Shown here: positions 34,810 through 45,054 of the stretch, in pieces
How the letters are laid out: every line of letters starts with the position of its first letter
How positions within the stretch are numbered: position 1 is the stretch's first letter
Origin: Pseudomonas sp. 10S4
GTDB lineage: Bacteria > Pseudomonadota > Gammaproteobacteria > Pseudomonadales > Pseudomonadaceae
Assembly (NCBI RefSeq): GCF_034344865.1
Contig: NZ_CP133774.1
Span: 4,898,001-4,962,000 of the forward strand
DNA: 64,000 nt
Reading direction: 5' to 3'
Program-made: the position numbers and the translations under genes
The notes under the pieces: model-generated
The model's input: only the letters and a program-made list of their open reading frames with translations
What the model was told of the DNA's origin: nothing
Databases searched by the model: none

Positions 34810-36216
34810 TTATTGACCAATCGGCGTCAGCAGCGGGATCTTCCACTGACCGTTCACCACTTCCGGTTTAGGCAGGTACAGGCGCAGCACGGTGTAGAAC
34901 GGCCCGTGCGGTGCCGGCAGCCAGTTGCTTTTCTTGCCGTCCACCGGCTCGGAATGCTGCACATACAGGGTCAGCCCGCCGTCAGCATCGCGCTTGAGCT
35001 TGGGCAACATCCGCGAATTGATCAGGTAGCGCTTCGTGTGGTTGGCCACCAGCAACTTGGTCTTGCCGTCGTACAGGGTCAGCGACCAGAAGGCGTCGGC
35101 CGGCGGCAGCTCGTCCTTGTTGAAGTGCAGGGTGTAGCTGTGGCGGGCTCCGTTGAGTGGTTTGCCCTGGTTGTCGACGAAGTAGCCGATGTAATTCGCC
35201 TCTTCGGCGGAGTTGCCGAAGATCCCGACATTGGCGCCGACGTAGCGATACAGGTAGTTGCCATTCAGGTGATCGCGGGTGCCGAAGAAGTCGCCGCTGG
35301 TGACTTGGTGTGTGTCGATTTTGTCCTTTTTGAACTGGGCGAACTCGGCCTTGCCGTCGGCGATGCCGTCGTCCAGCGCCTTGCGTTGTTCGGCGCTCAA
35401 GTCGCTGACTTTGAACGGCTGGCCACCGACGATGCCGATCTTGGCGAAGCGTGCCAGCAGATCTTTTTCCACGTCCTGGGGTGGGGCGAAACTCAGCATG
35501 AAGTTGAGGTAGCGGAACAGCTCCGGGCTGTCGCTCATCGTCGCCGTGGGTTTGGGCCAATCGACTTTTGGCGCGGCAGGTGGCGCCGGTTGCTTGAGGT
35601 ACTGGCTGAGGGTTTGAACCTTGTAGGCGTTCTGGATCAGCTTGACCTTGTTAAGGTCGGCATTGTCGAACAGCTGCGTGCGATACAGCGCGTAGGCAAT
35701 GTTGCTTTCACTGCGCACCAGGCGATCGATGTTCACCGGTTGCTGGCCTTGCCAGTCCGGGCCGGCAATCATGAACGTGCCGCCCTTGTTGCCGGTGCTG
35801 CGAGTGCCCAGGTACGCAAAGTTTTGCGTGTAGAGGTCGATCAACTGCACCGAGTAGTAACGGTTTTCTGCAATCGGCGGCAGGGTCAGCACCACGGGCT
35901 CAGTCCGCAGGTCCATCCAGACGAAGGAGTAGGGCGTGTCAGAGTTGGGGGTGACAAATGCAGTGTCTGCGGGCGAGAACACTTTGGTGGTGTTACCGAT
36001 CTTGTTGAACGGCGCCTTGAAATTCGGCCCGCCCTTGTCCACGGCTTGGGTGTAGAGGGTCTTGTACATCTCCACTACCGGGAAGCCATACAGATAGGCT
36101 TCCTTGGCGATGCCGCGGGCTTCTTGCGGCGTGGCGCTGAAATCCGCCCAGGCACTGCAACTGAGCAGTAACGAGAGACTGGCAAGCATCAGGCGTGGGG
36201 CTTTTTCAAACTGCAT
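34810..36216 (-). CDS. DUF1254/DUF1214 domain secreted protein
   Basis: The 468-residue protein has a signal peptide (MQFEKAPRLMLASLSLLLSCSAWA). An N-terminal DUF1254 (EARGIAKEAYLYGFPVVEMYKTLY, then TPNSDTPYSFVWMDLRTEPVVLTLPP) and a C-terminal DUF1214 (AFWSLTLYDGKTKLLVANHTKRYLI, ending in NWLPAPHGPFYTVLRLYLPKPEV) follow. Such proteins are common periplasmic proteins of unknown role, often duplicated near porin-like genes. Residues matching both domains are complete and in frame. Confidence 0.9.
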   Translation of the reverse strand: MQFEKAPRLMLASLSLLLSCSAWADFSATPQEARGIAKEAYLYGFPVVEMYKTLYTQAVDKGGPNFKAPFNKIGNTTKVFSPADTAFVTPNSDTPYSFVWMDLRTEPVVLTLPPIAENRYYSVQLIDLYTQNFAYLGTRSTGNKGGTFMIAGPDWQGQQPVNIDRLVRSESNIAYALYRTQLFDNADLNKVKLIQNAYKVQTLSQYLKQPAPPAAPKVDWPKPTATMSDSPELFRYLNFMLSFAPPQDVEKDLLARFAKIGIVGGQPFKVSDLSAEQRKALDDGIADGKAEFAQFKKDKIDTHQVTSGDFFGTRDHLNGNYLYRYVGANVGIFGNSAEEANYIGYFVDNQGKPLNGARHSYTLHFNKDELPPADAFWSLTLYDGKTKLLVANHTKRYLINSRMLPKLKRDADGGLTLYVQHSEPVDGKKSNWLPAPHGPFYTVLRLYLPKPEVVNGQWKIPLLTPIGQ

Positions 36217-36275
36217 GGTGTGTCCTTTTCAAGTAATGCCGGTCAGTCAGAGATAGAACTAACAATGAGTAACCT

Positions 36276-36366
36276 GTGGCGAGGGAGCTTGCTCCCGCTG
36301 GACTGCGCGGCAGTCCCTTTTATGGGGCCGCTTCGCGACCCAGCGGGAGCAAGCTCCCTCGCCACA
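36276..36366. repeat. REP pair, class B
   Basis: GTGGCGAGGGAGCTTGCTCCCG and CGGGAGCAAGCTCCCTCGCCAC are perfect inverted arms, enclosing GGGCCGCTTCGCGACCCAG. Confidence 0.92.
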
Positions 36367-36419
36367 GGTAATGCGCTCGCCGGTCCATTCCTTGACTGGC
36401 CGATATTGATCTTTGGGCA

Positions 36420-36623
36420 TCACTTCACAACGGTGATGTCATCCAGTTTCCAGCTCTTGTCGACATACGCTTCAGTCGGCGCATACAGCCGGGAGTCGCT
36501 GAACGAGTGCTTACCCGGCGGGGTTTGTACCCCGACTTCCTGTGCCTGCGCTTGAGCGCCAACACCACAACTGGCGAACATCGCCATCACACTGAACCCT
36601 GCCGCACGAAGTGAAATATGCAT
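36420..36623 (-). CDS. Small periplasmic protein (67 residues)
   Basis: ATG 36623 has a signal peptide of about 27 residues (MHISLRAAGFSVMAMFASCGVGAQAQA), giving a 40-residue mature part rich in polar residues (HSFSDSRLYAPTEAYVDKSWKLDDITVVK). It starts 10 bases after the outer-membrane gene, so it is cotranscribed. No family recognised. It may be a small partner of the DUF1254 or barrel protein. Confidence 0.55.
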   Translation of the reverse strand: MHISLRAAGFSVMAMFASCGVGAQAQAQEVGVQTPPGKHSFSDSRLYAPTEAYVDKSWKLDDITVVK

Positions 36624-36633
36624 ATGAGTGTCC

Positions 36634-37425
36634 TTATTTGCCAACCGTGACATTGATCCCGGCGAACAGCGTGAACTGCGGCAGGCCATCGCCTTTGCGT
36701 TCCACGGTCCACTGGGGTTCTACAAAGGCGTTGAGGATGTTGGTGCCGGACTTCCAGACCTTGCCACCACCCAAGCCGATGGGGATGTAATGGGTGTCGT
36801 TTTTCAGGTCGAAGGTCCAGGTGCCGGTGGAGCGCAGGTACCAGCCTTTTTCCAGGTTATGCATGATGAAGGGCTGCATCGTCGCGGTTTCGACGTGGGC
36901 GCGGTCACGGTCACCGGCGAACGAACTCTGATACTGAACCAGCGCACCCAATAGGCCGCGGGGTGACGAATCGATGGCGACGGCGGCCAGGCCGGCCTGC
37001 CACTTGCCGGTGCCCAACTCATCTTGCTCGGCGGTGGGCGCGGTGATCTGCGGGCCGATGCCCAACTGGATGCCGTCGGTCTTGAGCAGGAAAATATCGA
37101 ACAGGTTCAGGTCGCCGATACCGGTGCTGTAACCGTTCTGCGGGTCGGGTCGGGTGCTGATCGGCAGAGTCGCGCGCAGCAATTGCGGCACGCCGATGAA
37201 ATCGTTGGGCGCTACCGGCAGGGTGCCACGCAGCAATGCGTCATTGGTATGAACATTGGTGTCGTAGAGCCTGGGCGTGTAGTAATCCTGCAGGTTGGCG
37301 CCGGGCGCCAGGCTCAGCGGGTTGTTACTCTTGTTGGCTTCCTCTGCGTTATCCGCCTGAGCACAAGTGGCAGACGCCATGAGTGACACCAGCAAAAGGG
37401 CGTGCGCTCCTGGATTTTTCGACAT
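36634..37425 (-). CDS. Outer-membrane barrel protein, MetA-pathway/transporter-like
   Basis: The 263-residue protein has a signal peptide (to CAQA, about residue 23) and alternating beta-strand pattern through the C-terminus, which ends in a strand with aromatic residues (QFTLFAGINVTVGK). The segment QDYYTPRLYDTNVHTNDALLRGTLPV, followed by RATLPI, is the start typical of Phenol_MetA_deg-like proteins. It probably forms a small-molecule pore. It is the first gene of the minus-strand operon that leads to the octahaem cytochrome. Confidence 0.75.
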   Translation of the reverse strand: MSKNPGAHALLLVSLMASATCAQADNAEEANKSNNPLSLAPGANLQDYYTPRLYDTNVHTNDALLRGTLPVAPNDFIGVPQLLRATLPISTRPDPQNGYSTGIGDLNLFDIFLLKTDGIQLGIGPQITAPTAEQDELGTGKWQAGLAAVAIDSSPRGLLGALVQYQSSFAGDRDRAHVETATMQPFIMHNLEKGWYLRSTGTWTFDLKNDTHYIPIGLGGGKVWKSGTNILNAFVEPQWTVERKGDGLPQFTLFAGINVTVGK

Positions 37426-37724
37426 GATTCCCCAGTTCCTTGATGGCTCAGTGGACGAACCCGGCCATATGTTTGGCCGTTACTGTGTAATCTCTTTCCG
37501 ATCAAGCCTGTAGGACACATCAGTTGAAGCTAGCAGCTAACCACAAGTTAGCCAGCCGAAAGGGTTAATTCCTTCGTTTTGCGTACGCGTTCTCGTTATT
37601 TTTGTGTACTGGAAAGTTAAATTGAATCAGTGGGTTGGGGGCGGGAGTTTAGGAGGGAGTTAGGCTTTTCGGGGGGATGGGGGCGTGCGACGGGCACAAA
37701 TACTGTGCCCGTAGAAGATCAAAT

Positions 37725-37812
37725 GTGGGAGCGAGCTTGCTCGCGAAGGCGCCGTGTCAGGCAACATTTCTATCGACTGGTACGCCGCTTTCGCGAGCAA
37801 GCCCGCTCCCAC
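37725..37812. repeat. REPIN, class A
   Basis: GTGGGAGCGAGCTTGCTCGCGA at left, TCGCGAGCAAGCCCGCTCCCAC at right; the two arms are of slightly different subtypes. Confidence 0.9.
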
Positions 37813-37824
37813 AAGGGGGATCAC

Positions 37825-38191
37825 CTATTTAGGCAATTCGAAGTTATCCAGCATCCGATTCACCGCCAGTTCACCCAACATGACGACCTGTTGAATGCCC
37901 ATCAGGGTGTTGCGATGCGGTCCCCTCCATCAGTCCGGCGAAGTTACTGAGCATGACACTCGCCGACGCCATCGATTCGCAGGCGTGGGCCAGCAGGGTT
38001 TCCTGGTCGGCATCGGGGTAGATGTTGAAGAGGGTGCTGGGTTTTCGCGGTGGGATAGGGTTTTTCAGGGCCCCGGGGTTGAGGTAGAAATTGAGCGCGC
38101 GGTCGGCGGCCTCTTTGAGTTTTTTGGCGTCGAGGGCCGGGTCGTGCGGGACCGGATCTGTGTCCGGAGGATTAGGTGTTGCCTTGAACAT
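37825..38191 (-). CDS. DUF6124 family protein, frameshifted near the C-terminus here
   Basis: ATG 38191 starts MFKATPNPPDTDPVPHDPALDAKKL, the well-known DUF6124 beginning of fluorescent pseudomonads, and continues LFNIYPDADQETLLAHACESMASASVMLSNFAGLMEG. One surplus C in the CCCC run at 37922-37925 then shifts the frame. Without it the protein ends HRNTLMGIQQVVMLGELAVNRMLDNFELPK at 37825, the normal DUF6124 end of about 121 residues. Function unknown. A long repeat-containing leader precedes it. Confidence 0.78.
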
Positions 38192-38420
38192 AATTGCATT
38201 CCTTCCTAAGTAGGGCTGCAACCGTTTCGCTACTAAACGAAAGGGTGGCAGCTGTGCGCAAGTTAGTAGACCGGGAAGGAATGAAACCGGCGCGCCCGAG
38301 GACGCCATGCGCACAGCCACCATCAAGTACAGGCGAATTGCCTGACTGAATGACACTTGTGCAACGGTTCAAACCTTCCGGGCTACTAAACCCGATCACT
38401 GACCATCAGTGATGCGGACA
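38192..38420 (-). promoter_or_regulatory. Structured leader ahead of DUF6124
   Basis: On minus the leader holds three related elements: GGGTTTAGTAGCCCGG (a hairpin with GGG/CCC stem), CCGGTCTACTAACTTGCG, and TCGTTTAGTAGCGAAACGG (hairpin CGTTT/AAACG). TTAGTAG recurs twice and CTACTAA once, so the elements can also pair with each other. GCGCACAGC also recurs near an inverted copy GCTGTGCGC. The region has no ORF. A cis-acting RNA or multi-site operator is plausible. Confidence 0.45.
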
Positions 38421-38586
38421 AAGTTACCGAGCAGCCCCCAGACGCACAAGCCGGCGGATTCTGGCGTAGTTGTAGGCAAAGGCGCAAGACGATGTAGCCT
38501 CGCGGAAACCTTCTGACACGCCATTTAAACAGAGCGTTAAACACCCTCAATTACAACGGGTATTGAGCGCGCCGCGCCGGCCCTAT

Positions 38587-39012
38587 TCAGTTCTTTTTCC
38601 CCTGCGCCCGCACTCGCTCTTCCTGCTCGCGCAACTCAGGTGTGAACTCGGCACCAAAGTCCTCGGCCTCAAATATCTGGCGAATCTCGATCTCGGACTC
38701 TCTCCCAGGCATTGGGTTCGGACAGCGTTTGACCCACTCGATCGCTTCCTCTTTTGATTTCACCTGCCATATCCAAAAGCCGCCGATCAGCTCTTTGGTT
38801 TCGGCGAACGGCCCATCAATGACCGTACGTTTTTCGCCCGAGAACCGCACGCGAGCGCCTTTGCTACTGGGTTGCAAACCGTCGCAGTCGAGCAGAATCC
38901 CGGCCTTGGACAGTTCCTCGTTGTAATTGCCCATCGCGGTCATCAGTTCCTCGGAAGGCATCACACCGGCCTCGGAATCCTGGCTGGCTTTCACAATGAT
39001 CATGAATCGCAT
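38587..39012 (-). CDS. YCII-domain (YciI/DGPF-type) protein
   Basis: ATG 39012 (MRFMIIVKASQDSEAGVMPSEE) gives 141 residues; upstream codons in the longer frame are non-homologous. The family core is GKRTVIDGPFAETKELIGGFWIWQVKSKEEAIEWVKRCP in outline, with the conserved DGPF motif at about residues 68-71. These small ferredoxin-fold proteins often stand next to ECF sigma factor genes, but none lies here. Function unknown. Confidence 0.88.
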   Translation of the reverse strand: MRFMIIVKASQDSEAGVMPSEELMTAMGNYNEELSKAGILLDCDGLQPSSKGARVRFSGEKRTVIDGPFAETKELIGGFWIWQVKSKEEAIEWVKRCPNPMPGRESEIEIRQIFEAEDFGAEFTPELREQEERVRAQGKKN

Positions 39013-39118
39013 GGTTTTATCTCCGCTGGAAGTGAGTGATTCGCTACCTAGTCGAATGGCCGTCTGCTGAATCGACAACACCGCCCACAAAATTTAGCAG
39101 CACACCGATACCCGTGTC

Positions 39119-39198
39119 GGAGCTGCCGAAGGCTGCGATCTTTTGATTTTGCTTTTAAAGACGAAGATCAAAAGATCGCAGCCTTCGGCAGCTCCTAC
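39119..39198. repeat. Long inverted repeat with 28-base arms
   Basis: GAGCTGCCGAAGGCTGCGAT continuing CTTTTGAT, a spacer of about 25 bases, then ATCAAAAG continuing to GCCTTCGGCAGCTC. Arms are perfect inverted copies. It differs from both REP classes in the window, and its size and position between genes fit another Pseudomonas interspersed palindrome. Confidence 0.85.
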
Positions 39199-39268
39199 CG
39201 GGGGATGTGTCGGGGTTGAGCGCGGTGGTAGGCTGCGCGTTTCCTGGCCAATGGAATGCCTGTCAATC

Positions 39269-39712
39269 ATGCCCGTTCTGCAACTCACCACCCTGATCCC
39301 CGACCGCACGCCTGACCAAGTCCTGGATTTCTGCCTCGAAGGCGTCAACTTCCCGAAAATCTTCCCCGAACGCGTCACGCCGCTGGGCGATATCGACCTG
39401 AGCAATCTGCGTATCGAGGCCGGGCGCCAGTTCCGCTTTCGGCACTGGATGTTCAACGTCATCCCGTCGAACTGGACGGTGGTGATTCGTGAGGTCGGCG
39501 AAACGCATTTCATCGATGAAATGCTCAAGGGGCCGATGGCTGCCTTTCGTCATGAACATCGAGTGGCGGCGGGCGAGGGCGGTACGCTGTACACCGACCG
39601 GGTGACGTATGCGGCCATCGGCGGCGCACCGTTGGAATGGTTGCTGGTCAACGGCTACATGCGGCGGATTTTCGAGGCGCGGCATCGCAATATGCTGCGG
39701 TTGCTCGCCTGA
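39269..39712 (+). CDS. SRPBCC-family protein
   Basis: ATG 39269 (MPVLQLTTLIPDRTPDQVLDFCL) gives 147 residues; the longer frame reads into the inverted repeat. The helix-grip fold pattern is visible: an N-terminal strand, two helices, a run of strands (EAGRQFRFRHWMFNVIPSNWTVVIREV) and a long C-terminal helix (EWLLVNGYMRRIFEARHRNMLRLL). These are ligand-binding proteins of the polyketide-cyclase/START superfamily. Ligand unknown. Confidence 0.8.
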   Translation: MPVLQLTTLIPDRTPDQVLDFCLEGVNFPKIFPERVTPLGDIDLSNLRIEAGRQFRFRHWMFNVIPSNWTVVIREVGETHFIDEMLKGPMAAFRHEHRVAAGEGGTLYTDRVTYAAIGGAPLEWLLVNGYMRRIFEARHRNMLRLLA

Positions 39713-39733
39713 ATCAGCCTGTACGCAATCCCT

Positions 39734-39820
39734 GTGGGAGCGAGCTTGCTCGCGATGACGGACTGACAGTCACCCAATGTGCTGAATGCTAGACCGCTAT
39801 CGCGAGCAAGCTCGCTCCCG
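39734..39820. repeat. REPIN, class A
   Basis: GTGGGAGCGAGCTTGCTCGCGA at left, TCGCGAGCAAGCTCGCTCCC at right; last bases of the right arm differ. Confidence 0.9.
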
Positions 39821-39965
39821 CTGGTTTTGTGTCGTTTGTGCGAGTTGTATCCAATTTCACCTACGACACTTCACAATTTGTATCTGGGCATAGGTCGTCG
39901 GACAATTTCGTGGTTAACTTCGGCCTCTTCAGATTTTCAACAACACTTCCAGAAGGACTCCGTTC

Positions 39966-40466
39966 ATGGCTCAAGTCACTCTTAAAGGCAACCCGGTTCA
40001 AGTCAACGGCCAACTGCCACAAGCCGGTTCCAAGGCACCAGCCTTTTCCCTGGTTGCCGGCAATCTGTCCGACGTGACCCTGGCGAGCTTCGCCGGCAAG
40101 CGCAAAGTGCTGAACATCTTCCCAAGCGTCGACACCCCGACCTGCGCGACTTCGGTTCGCAAGTTCAACGCCCAGGCAAATGATGTCGCCAACACCGTCG
40201 TGCTGTGCATCTCTGCTGACCTGCCGTTCGCCCAGGCACGCTTCTGCGGCGCTGAAGGCCTGGAAAACGTTCAGAACCTGTCGACCCTGCGTGGCGCCGA
40301 GTTCATCGAAAACTACGGCGTGGCCATTGCTGACGGCCCACTCAAAGGCCTGACCGCCCGTGCCGTCGTGGTACTGGACGAAAACGACAACGTGCTGCAC
40401 AGCGAACTCGTTAAAGAAATTGCAGAAGAGCCTAACTACGAAGCGGCACTCGCTGTTCTGAAGTAA
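39966..40466 (+). CDS. tpx: Thiol peroxidase Tpx
   Basis: The 166-residue atypical 2-Cys peroxiredoxin has peroxidatic Cys60 in [12 protein letters not shown] and resolving Cys94 in [11 protein letters not shown], both in the positions known for Tpx. It reduces hydrogen peroxide and alkyl peroxides using thioredoxin, in the periplasm or cytoplasm depending on species; no signal peptide is seen here. RBS AGAAGGACTCCGTTC. Monocistronic, with its own terminator. Confidence 0.95.
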   Translation: MAQVTLKGNPVQVNGQLPQAGSKAPAFSLVAGNLSDVTLASFAGKRKVLNIFPSVDTPTCATSVRKFNAQANDVANTVVLCISADLPFAQARFCGAEGLENVQNLSTLRGAEFIENYGVAIADGPLKGLTARAVVVLDENDNVLHSELVKEIAEEPNYEAALAVLK

Positions 40467-40484
40467 CCGGCTTTACAATTGTTA

Positions 40485-40510
40485 ACGGCCTGGCACTCGC
40501 CAGGCCGTTT
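40485..40510 (+). terminator. Terminator of tpx
   Basis: AACGGCCTGGC, loop ACTC, GCCAGGCCGTT followed by TTCATTTG; an 11-bp perfect stem. Confidence 0.88.
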
Positions 40511-40641
40511 TCATTTGTGTTTCAGTCCCTTGGACAAACATCCTGTTACGTAAGCCAAAGGTAAATAGCCGGTAAAGCCGCTTTGCTTAATGCTCGCCAG
40601 TGCTTATCGTTCAGCCTCCCGTAGAAGAAGCCCCCGCGCCC

Positions 40642-41952
40642 ATGGTTGATCATTCAATGCAATCCTCCTCCCGTAGTCCCCGTCGCTGGCTGTTCGGCCT
40701 GCTTGTCCTGTTGATCGTCGCGGGTGTGTGCTGGAAATTCTGGCCTGCCGGCACTGATCACAAAGCGGGCGAAAAGCCGAGAGCCGCCGCAGGGCATACA
40801 GGCAAGGCTGGAGGGATGCGTCCGGGGTTTGGCGGGGCGAGCGGCCCGATTCCGGTGCGCGTGGCGCCGGCGGTCAAGGGTGATTTCCCGCTGTACTACA
40901 AGGCGCTGGGCACGGTCACGGCGCTCAACACCATCAATGTGCGCAGCCGGGTGGCCGGAGAGTTGATGAAGGTTGCGTTCGAGGAAGGGCAGATGGTCAA
41001 GGCCGGCGACTTGTTGGCCGAGATCGACCCGCGTCCTTACCAGAATGCTTTGCTCCAGGCTGAAGGCACTTTGCTACAGAATCAGGCGCAACTGAAAAAC
41101 GCCCAGGTCGATGTCGAGCGTTATCGCGGCCTGTTTAAAGAAGACAGTATCGCCAAGCAGACCCTGGACACCGCCGAAGCGCTGGTCGGCCAATACCTGG
41201 GCACGGTCAAGACCAACCAGGCAGCGGTCAACGACGCCAAGCTCAATCTCGAATTCACCAAGATCCGCGCACCGATCACCGGGCGTGTCGGCTTGCGTCA
41301 ACTGGACGTTGGCAACCTTGTCGCCGCCAATGACACCACCGCACTGGCCATCATCACCCAGACCCAACCGATCAGCGTGGTTTTCACCCTGCCGGAAAAC
41401 AGCCTCGACACCGTACTGGCCCGCTATCACACCGGTGCCAAACTTCCGGTGGAAGCCTGGGACCGTGGCGATATGAAATTGCAGGCCAGCGGCGTGTTGC
41501 AGAGCCTCGACAACCAAATCGACGTCACCACTGGCACCCTGAAATTCAAGGCGCGCTACGAGAACCGCGATCAAGCGTTGTTCCCCAACCAGTTCGTCAA
41601 CGTCCACCTGTTGGCCGACACCCTCAAAGACGTGACGCTCGCACCGTCGGCGGCGATTCAGTTCGGTACCAACGGCACCTTCGTCTATGCCATGGATGGG
41701 GACAAGAAGGTCACGATCCGTCAGTTGAAAGTCGGCCCGAGTGACGGCAACAACACCGTCATCACCGAGGGTCTGGCCGTCGGTGATCGCGTGGTCCTGG
41801 AAGGCACCGACCGCCTGAAGGAAGGCAGCGAAGTGGAAGTGGTCAATGACACCCAGGATGTACCGACCACCCCGACCGAACACCTGCAAGGCAAATCGGC
41901 GGCCAAGACCCCTGACGCGACCGCCAACGACAAGGCGAAGAAGGGCGCATGA
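40642..41952 (+). CDS. mdtA: RND periplasmic adaptor, MdtA-like
   Basis: I chose ATG 40642 ([23 protein letters not shown]); ATG 40657 has no RBS. The 436-residue protein has an N-terminal membrane anchor, a barrel-sandwich hybrid domain split by a helical hairpin (residues about 110-200: [34 protein letters not shown] in outline), a beta-barrel domain and a C-terminal Lys-rich tail. It bridges the RND transporters MdtB/MdtC to the outer-membrane factor. The stop overlaps mdtB's ATG (ATGA). Confidence 0.88.
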   Translation: MVDHSMQSSSRSPRRWLFGLLVLLIVAGVCWKFWPAGTDHKAGEKPRAAAGHTGKAGGMRPGFGGASGPIPVRVAPAVKGDFPLYYKALGTVTALNTINVRSRVAGELMKVAFEEGQMVKAGDLLAEIDPRPYQNALLQAEGTLLQNQAQLKNAQVDVERYRGLFKEDSIAKQTLDTAEALVGQYLGTVKTNQAAVNDAKLNLEFTKIRAPITGRVGLRQLDVGNLVAANDTTALAIITQTQPISVVFTLPENSLDTVLARYHTGAKLPVEAWDRGDMKLQASGVLQSLDNQIDVTTGTLKFKARYENRDQALFPNQFVNVHLLADTLKDVTLAPSAAIQFGTNGTFVYAMDGDKKVTIRQLKVGPSDGNNTVITEGLAVGDRVVLEGTDRLKEGSEVEVVNDTQDVPTTPTEHLQGKSAAKTPDATANDKAKKGA

Positions 41953-44900
41953 ACATCTCGCGGCTGTTCATCCTTCGCCCGGTCGCCACGACCCTGAGCA
42001 TGCTGGCCATTATTCTGGCCGGCATCATCGCTTATCGTTTGTTGCCAGTGTCGGCATTGCCCCAGGTCGACTACCCGACCATCCGCGTCATGACGCTCTA
42101 CCCCGGCGCCAGCCCGGATGTGATGACCAGTGCGGTGACCGCGCCGCTTGAGCGTCAGTTCGGGCAAATGCCCGGCCTGACCCAAATGGCGTCCACCAGT
42201 TCGGGCGGCGCTTCGGTGCTGACCCTGCGTTTCAGCCTCGACATCAACATGGACGTCGCCGAGCAAGCAGGTGCAGGCCGCGATCAAGGCCGCGACCAAC
42301 TTGCTGCCCAAGGACCTGCCGGCACCGCCGGTCTACAACAAGGTCAACCCGGCGGACACCCCGGTGCTGACCCTGGCCATCACCTCCAAGACCATGCTGT
42401 TGCCCAAACTCAATGATTTGGTCGATACGCGCATGGCGCAGAAAATCGCCCAGATCAGCGGCGTCGCCATGGTCAGCATCGCCGGCGGCCAGCGTCAGGC
42501 GGTGCGGATCAAGGTCAACCCCGAGGCCCTGGCGGCCAATGGCTTGAACCTGTCGGACGTGCGCACCTTGGTCGGCGCGTCCAACGTCAACCAGCCCAAA
42601 GGCAACTTCGACGGCCCGACCCGGGTGTCGATGCTCGACGCAAACGATCAACTGACGTCGCCCAAGGATTACGCCAACCTGATCCTTGCTTACGCCAATG
42701 GCGCGCCGTTGCGGCTCAAGGACGTGGCGGAAATCGTCGACGGCGCTGAAAACGAACGACTGGCGGCATGGGCCAACGAAAACCAGGCCGTGTTGCTGAA
42801 CATCCAGCGCCAGCCCGGTGCCAACGTTATTGAGGTGGTCGACCGGATCAAGGCCTTGCTGCCGAGCATTACCGACAACCTGCCGGCCGGCTTGCAAGTC
42901 ACCGTTCTGACCGACCGTACCCAGACCATCCGCGCCTCCGTTACCGACGTACAACACGAACTGCTGATCGCCATCGCATTGGTCGTCATGGTGACGTTCC
43001 TGTTCCTGCGCCGGGCCAGCGCGACGATCATTCCTTCGGTCGCCGTGCCACTGTCGTTGATCGGCACCTTCGGCGTGATGTACCTCGCGGGTTTCTCGGT
43101 CAACAACCTGACCTTGATGGCCCTGACCATCGCCACCGGTTTCGTGGTGGACGATGCGATCGTCATGCTGGAGAACATTTCCCGATTTATCGAAGAGGGC
43201 GACAGCCCACTGAATGCGGCGCTCAAGGGCGCCAAGCAGATCGGCTTCACCCTGGTTTCCCTGACCCTGTCGCTGATTGCGGTACTGATCCCGCTGCTGT
43301 TTATGGCCGACGTGGTGGGGCGTCTGTTCCGGGAATTCGCCATCACCCTGGCGGTGGCGATCCTGATTTCCCTGGTCGTGTCGCTGACCCTGACGCCGAT
43401 GATGTGCGCGCGGCTGCTCAAACGTGAGCCCAAGGAAGAAGAGCAGGGCCGTTTCTACCGGGCCAGCGGCGCGACCATCGACTGGATGATCGCTGCTTAC
43501 GGGCGCAAGTTGCAGTGGGTGCTCAAGCACCAGCCGCTGACCTTGATGGTGGCCATCGCCACCCTGGGCCTGACCGTATTCCTTTACATGATCGTGCCCA
43601 AAGGCTTCTTCCCGGTGCAGGACACCGGGGTGATCCAGGGCATTTCCGAGGCGCCGCAGTCGATTTCCTTTGCCGCGATGAGCGAACGTCAGCAAGAGCT
43701 GGCCAAAGTGATCCTAGCCGACCCGGCAGTGGAAAGCCTGTCGTCCTACATTGGTGTGGACGGGGACAACTCGACGCTCAACAGCGGTCGCATGTTGATC
43801 AACCTCAAACCCCACAGTGCGCGGGACCTTAGCGCCACGAAAATCATTGCTCGCCTGCAACCGGAAGTGGACAAGCTGATCGGCATTCGCCTGTTCATGC
43901 AGCCGGTGCAGGACCTGACCATTGAAGACCGGGTCAGCCGTACGCAGTACCAGTTCAGCATGTCGTCCCCGGACGCCGAATTGCTCAGCCTGTGGAGCGG
44001 ACGCCTGGTGGAAGCCCTGGCCCATCGGCCGGAGCTGACCGACGTCGCCAGCGATTTGCAGGACAAGGGCTTGCAGGTGTACCTGGTGATCGACCGCGAT
44101 GCGGCGTCCCGGGTCGGGGTGTCGGTGCAAAACATCACCGATGCGCTGTACGACGCTTTCGGCCAGCGGCAGATTTCGACCATCTACACCCAGGCCAGCC
44201 AGTACCGCGTGGTGCTGCAATCGCAGTCTGGCGAGAAAATCGGCCCGGACGCGCTGAACCAGATTCACGTCAAGACCACTTCGGGTGGCCAGGTGCGCCT
44301 GTCCAGCCTGGCGCATGTCGAGCAACGTCAGACGCAATTGGCGATCACTCACATCGGCCAGTTCCCGGCGGTGATGATGTCGTTCAACCTGGCCCCCGGC
44401 GTGGCGCTGGGGCATGCGGTGGAGATCATCGATCAGGTGCAGAAGGACATCGGCATGCCGATCGGCGTGCAGACCCAGTTCCAGGGCGCGGCCGAAGCAT
44501 TCCAGGCGTCGCTGTCGAGCACCTTGCTGCTGATCCTGGCGGCGGTGGTGACCATGTACATCGTGCTCGGCGTGCTGTACGAAAGTTACATTCACCCGAT
44601 TACCATCCTCTCGACCTTGCCCTCGGCGGCGGTCGGCGCCTTGCTGGCGTTGCTGCTGACCGGCAATGACCTGGGGATGATCGCGATCATCGGCATCATC
44701 CTGCTGATCGGTATCGTGAAGAAGAACGCGATCATGATGATCGACTTTGCCCTCGACGCTGAGCGCAATCAGGGCATGGCGCCGGAGCAGGCGATTTACC
44801 AGGCGGCACTGCTGCGTTTCCGGCCGATTCTGATGACTACCCTGGCCGCATTGTTCGGCGCGGTGCCGTTGATGCTGGCCACCGGTTCCGGTGCAGAGCT

Positions 44901-45054
44901 GCGTCAGCCGTTGGGTCTGGTGATGGTCGGTGGTTTGCTGGTGAGCCAAGTGCTGACGCTGTTCACCACCCCGGTGATCTACCTGTATTTCGACCGTCTC
45001 GGTCGGCGCTGGGGCCATAAGTCTGCAGCCGTGGACGCGGTAGAACAGCCATGA
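41949..45054 (+). CDS. mdtB: RND transporter, MdtB-like, frameshifted here
   Basis: The first 106 residues ([23 protein letters not shown] to NMDVAEQ) and the remainder ([32 protein letters not shown] onward) lie in different frames. One surplus G at 42267 (GAGCAAGCAGGTG for GAGCAACAGGTG) explains it. Corrected length is about 1,034 residues with twelve membrane helices and two porter loops. Conserved proton-relay region [19 protein letters not shown] is intact. It forms a heterotrimeric pump with MdtC. Overlaps mdtC by ATGA. Confidence 0.88.
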
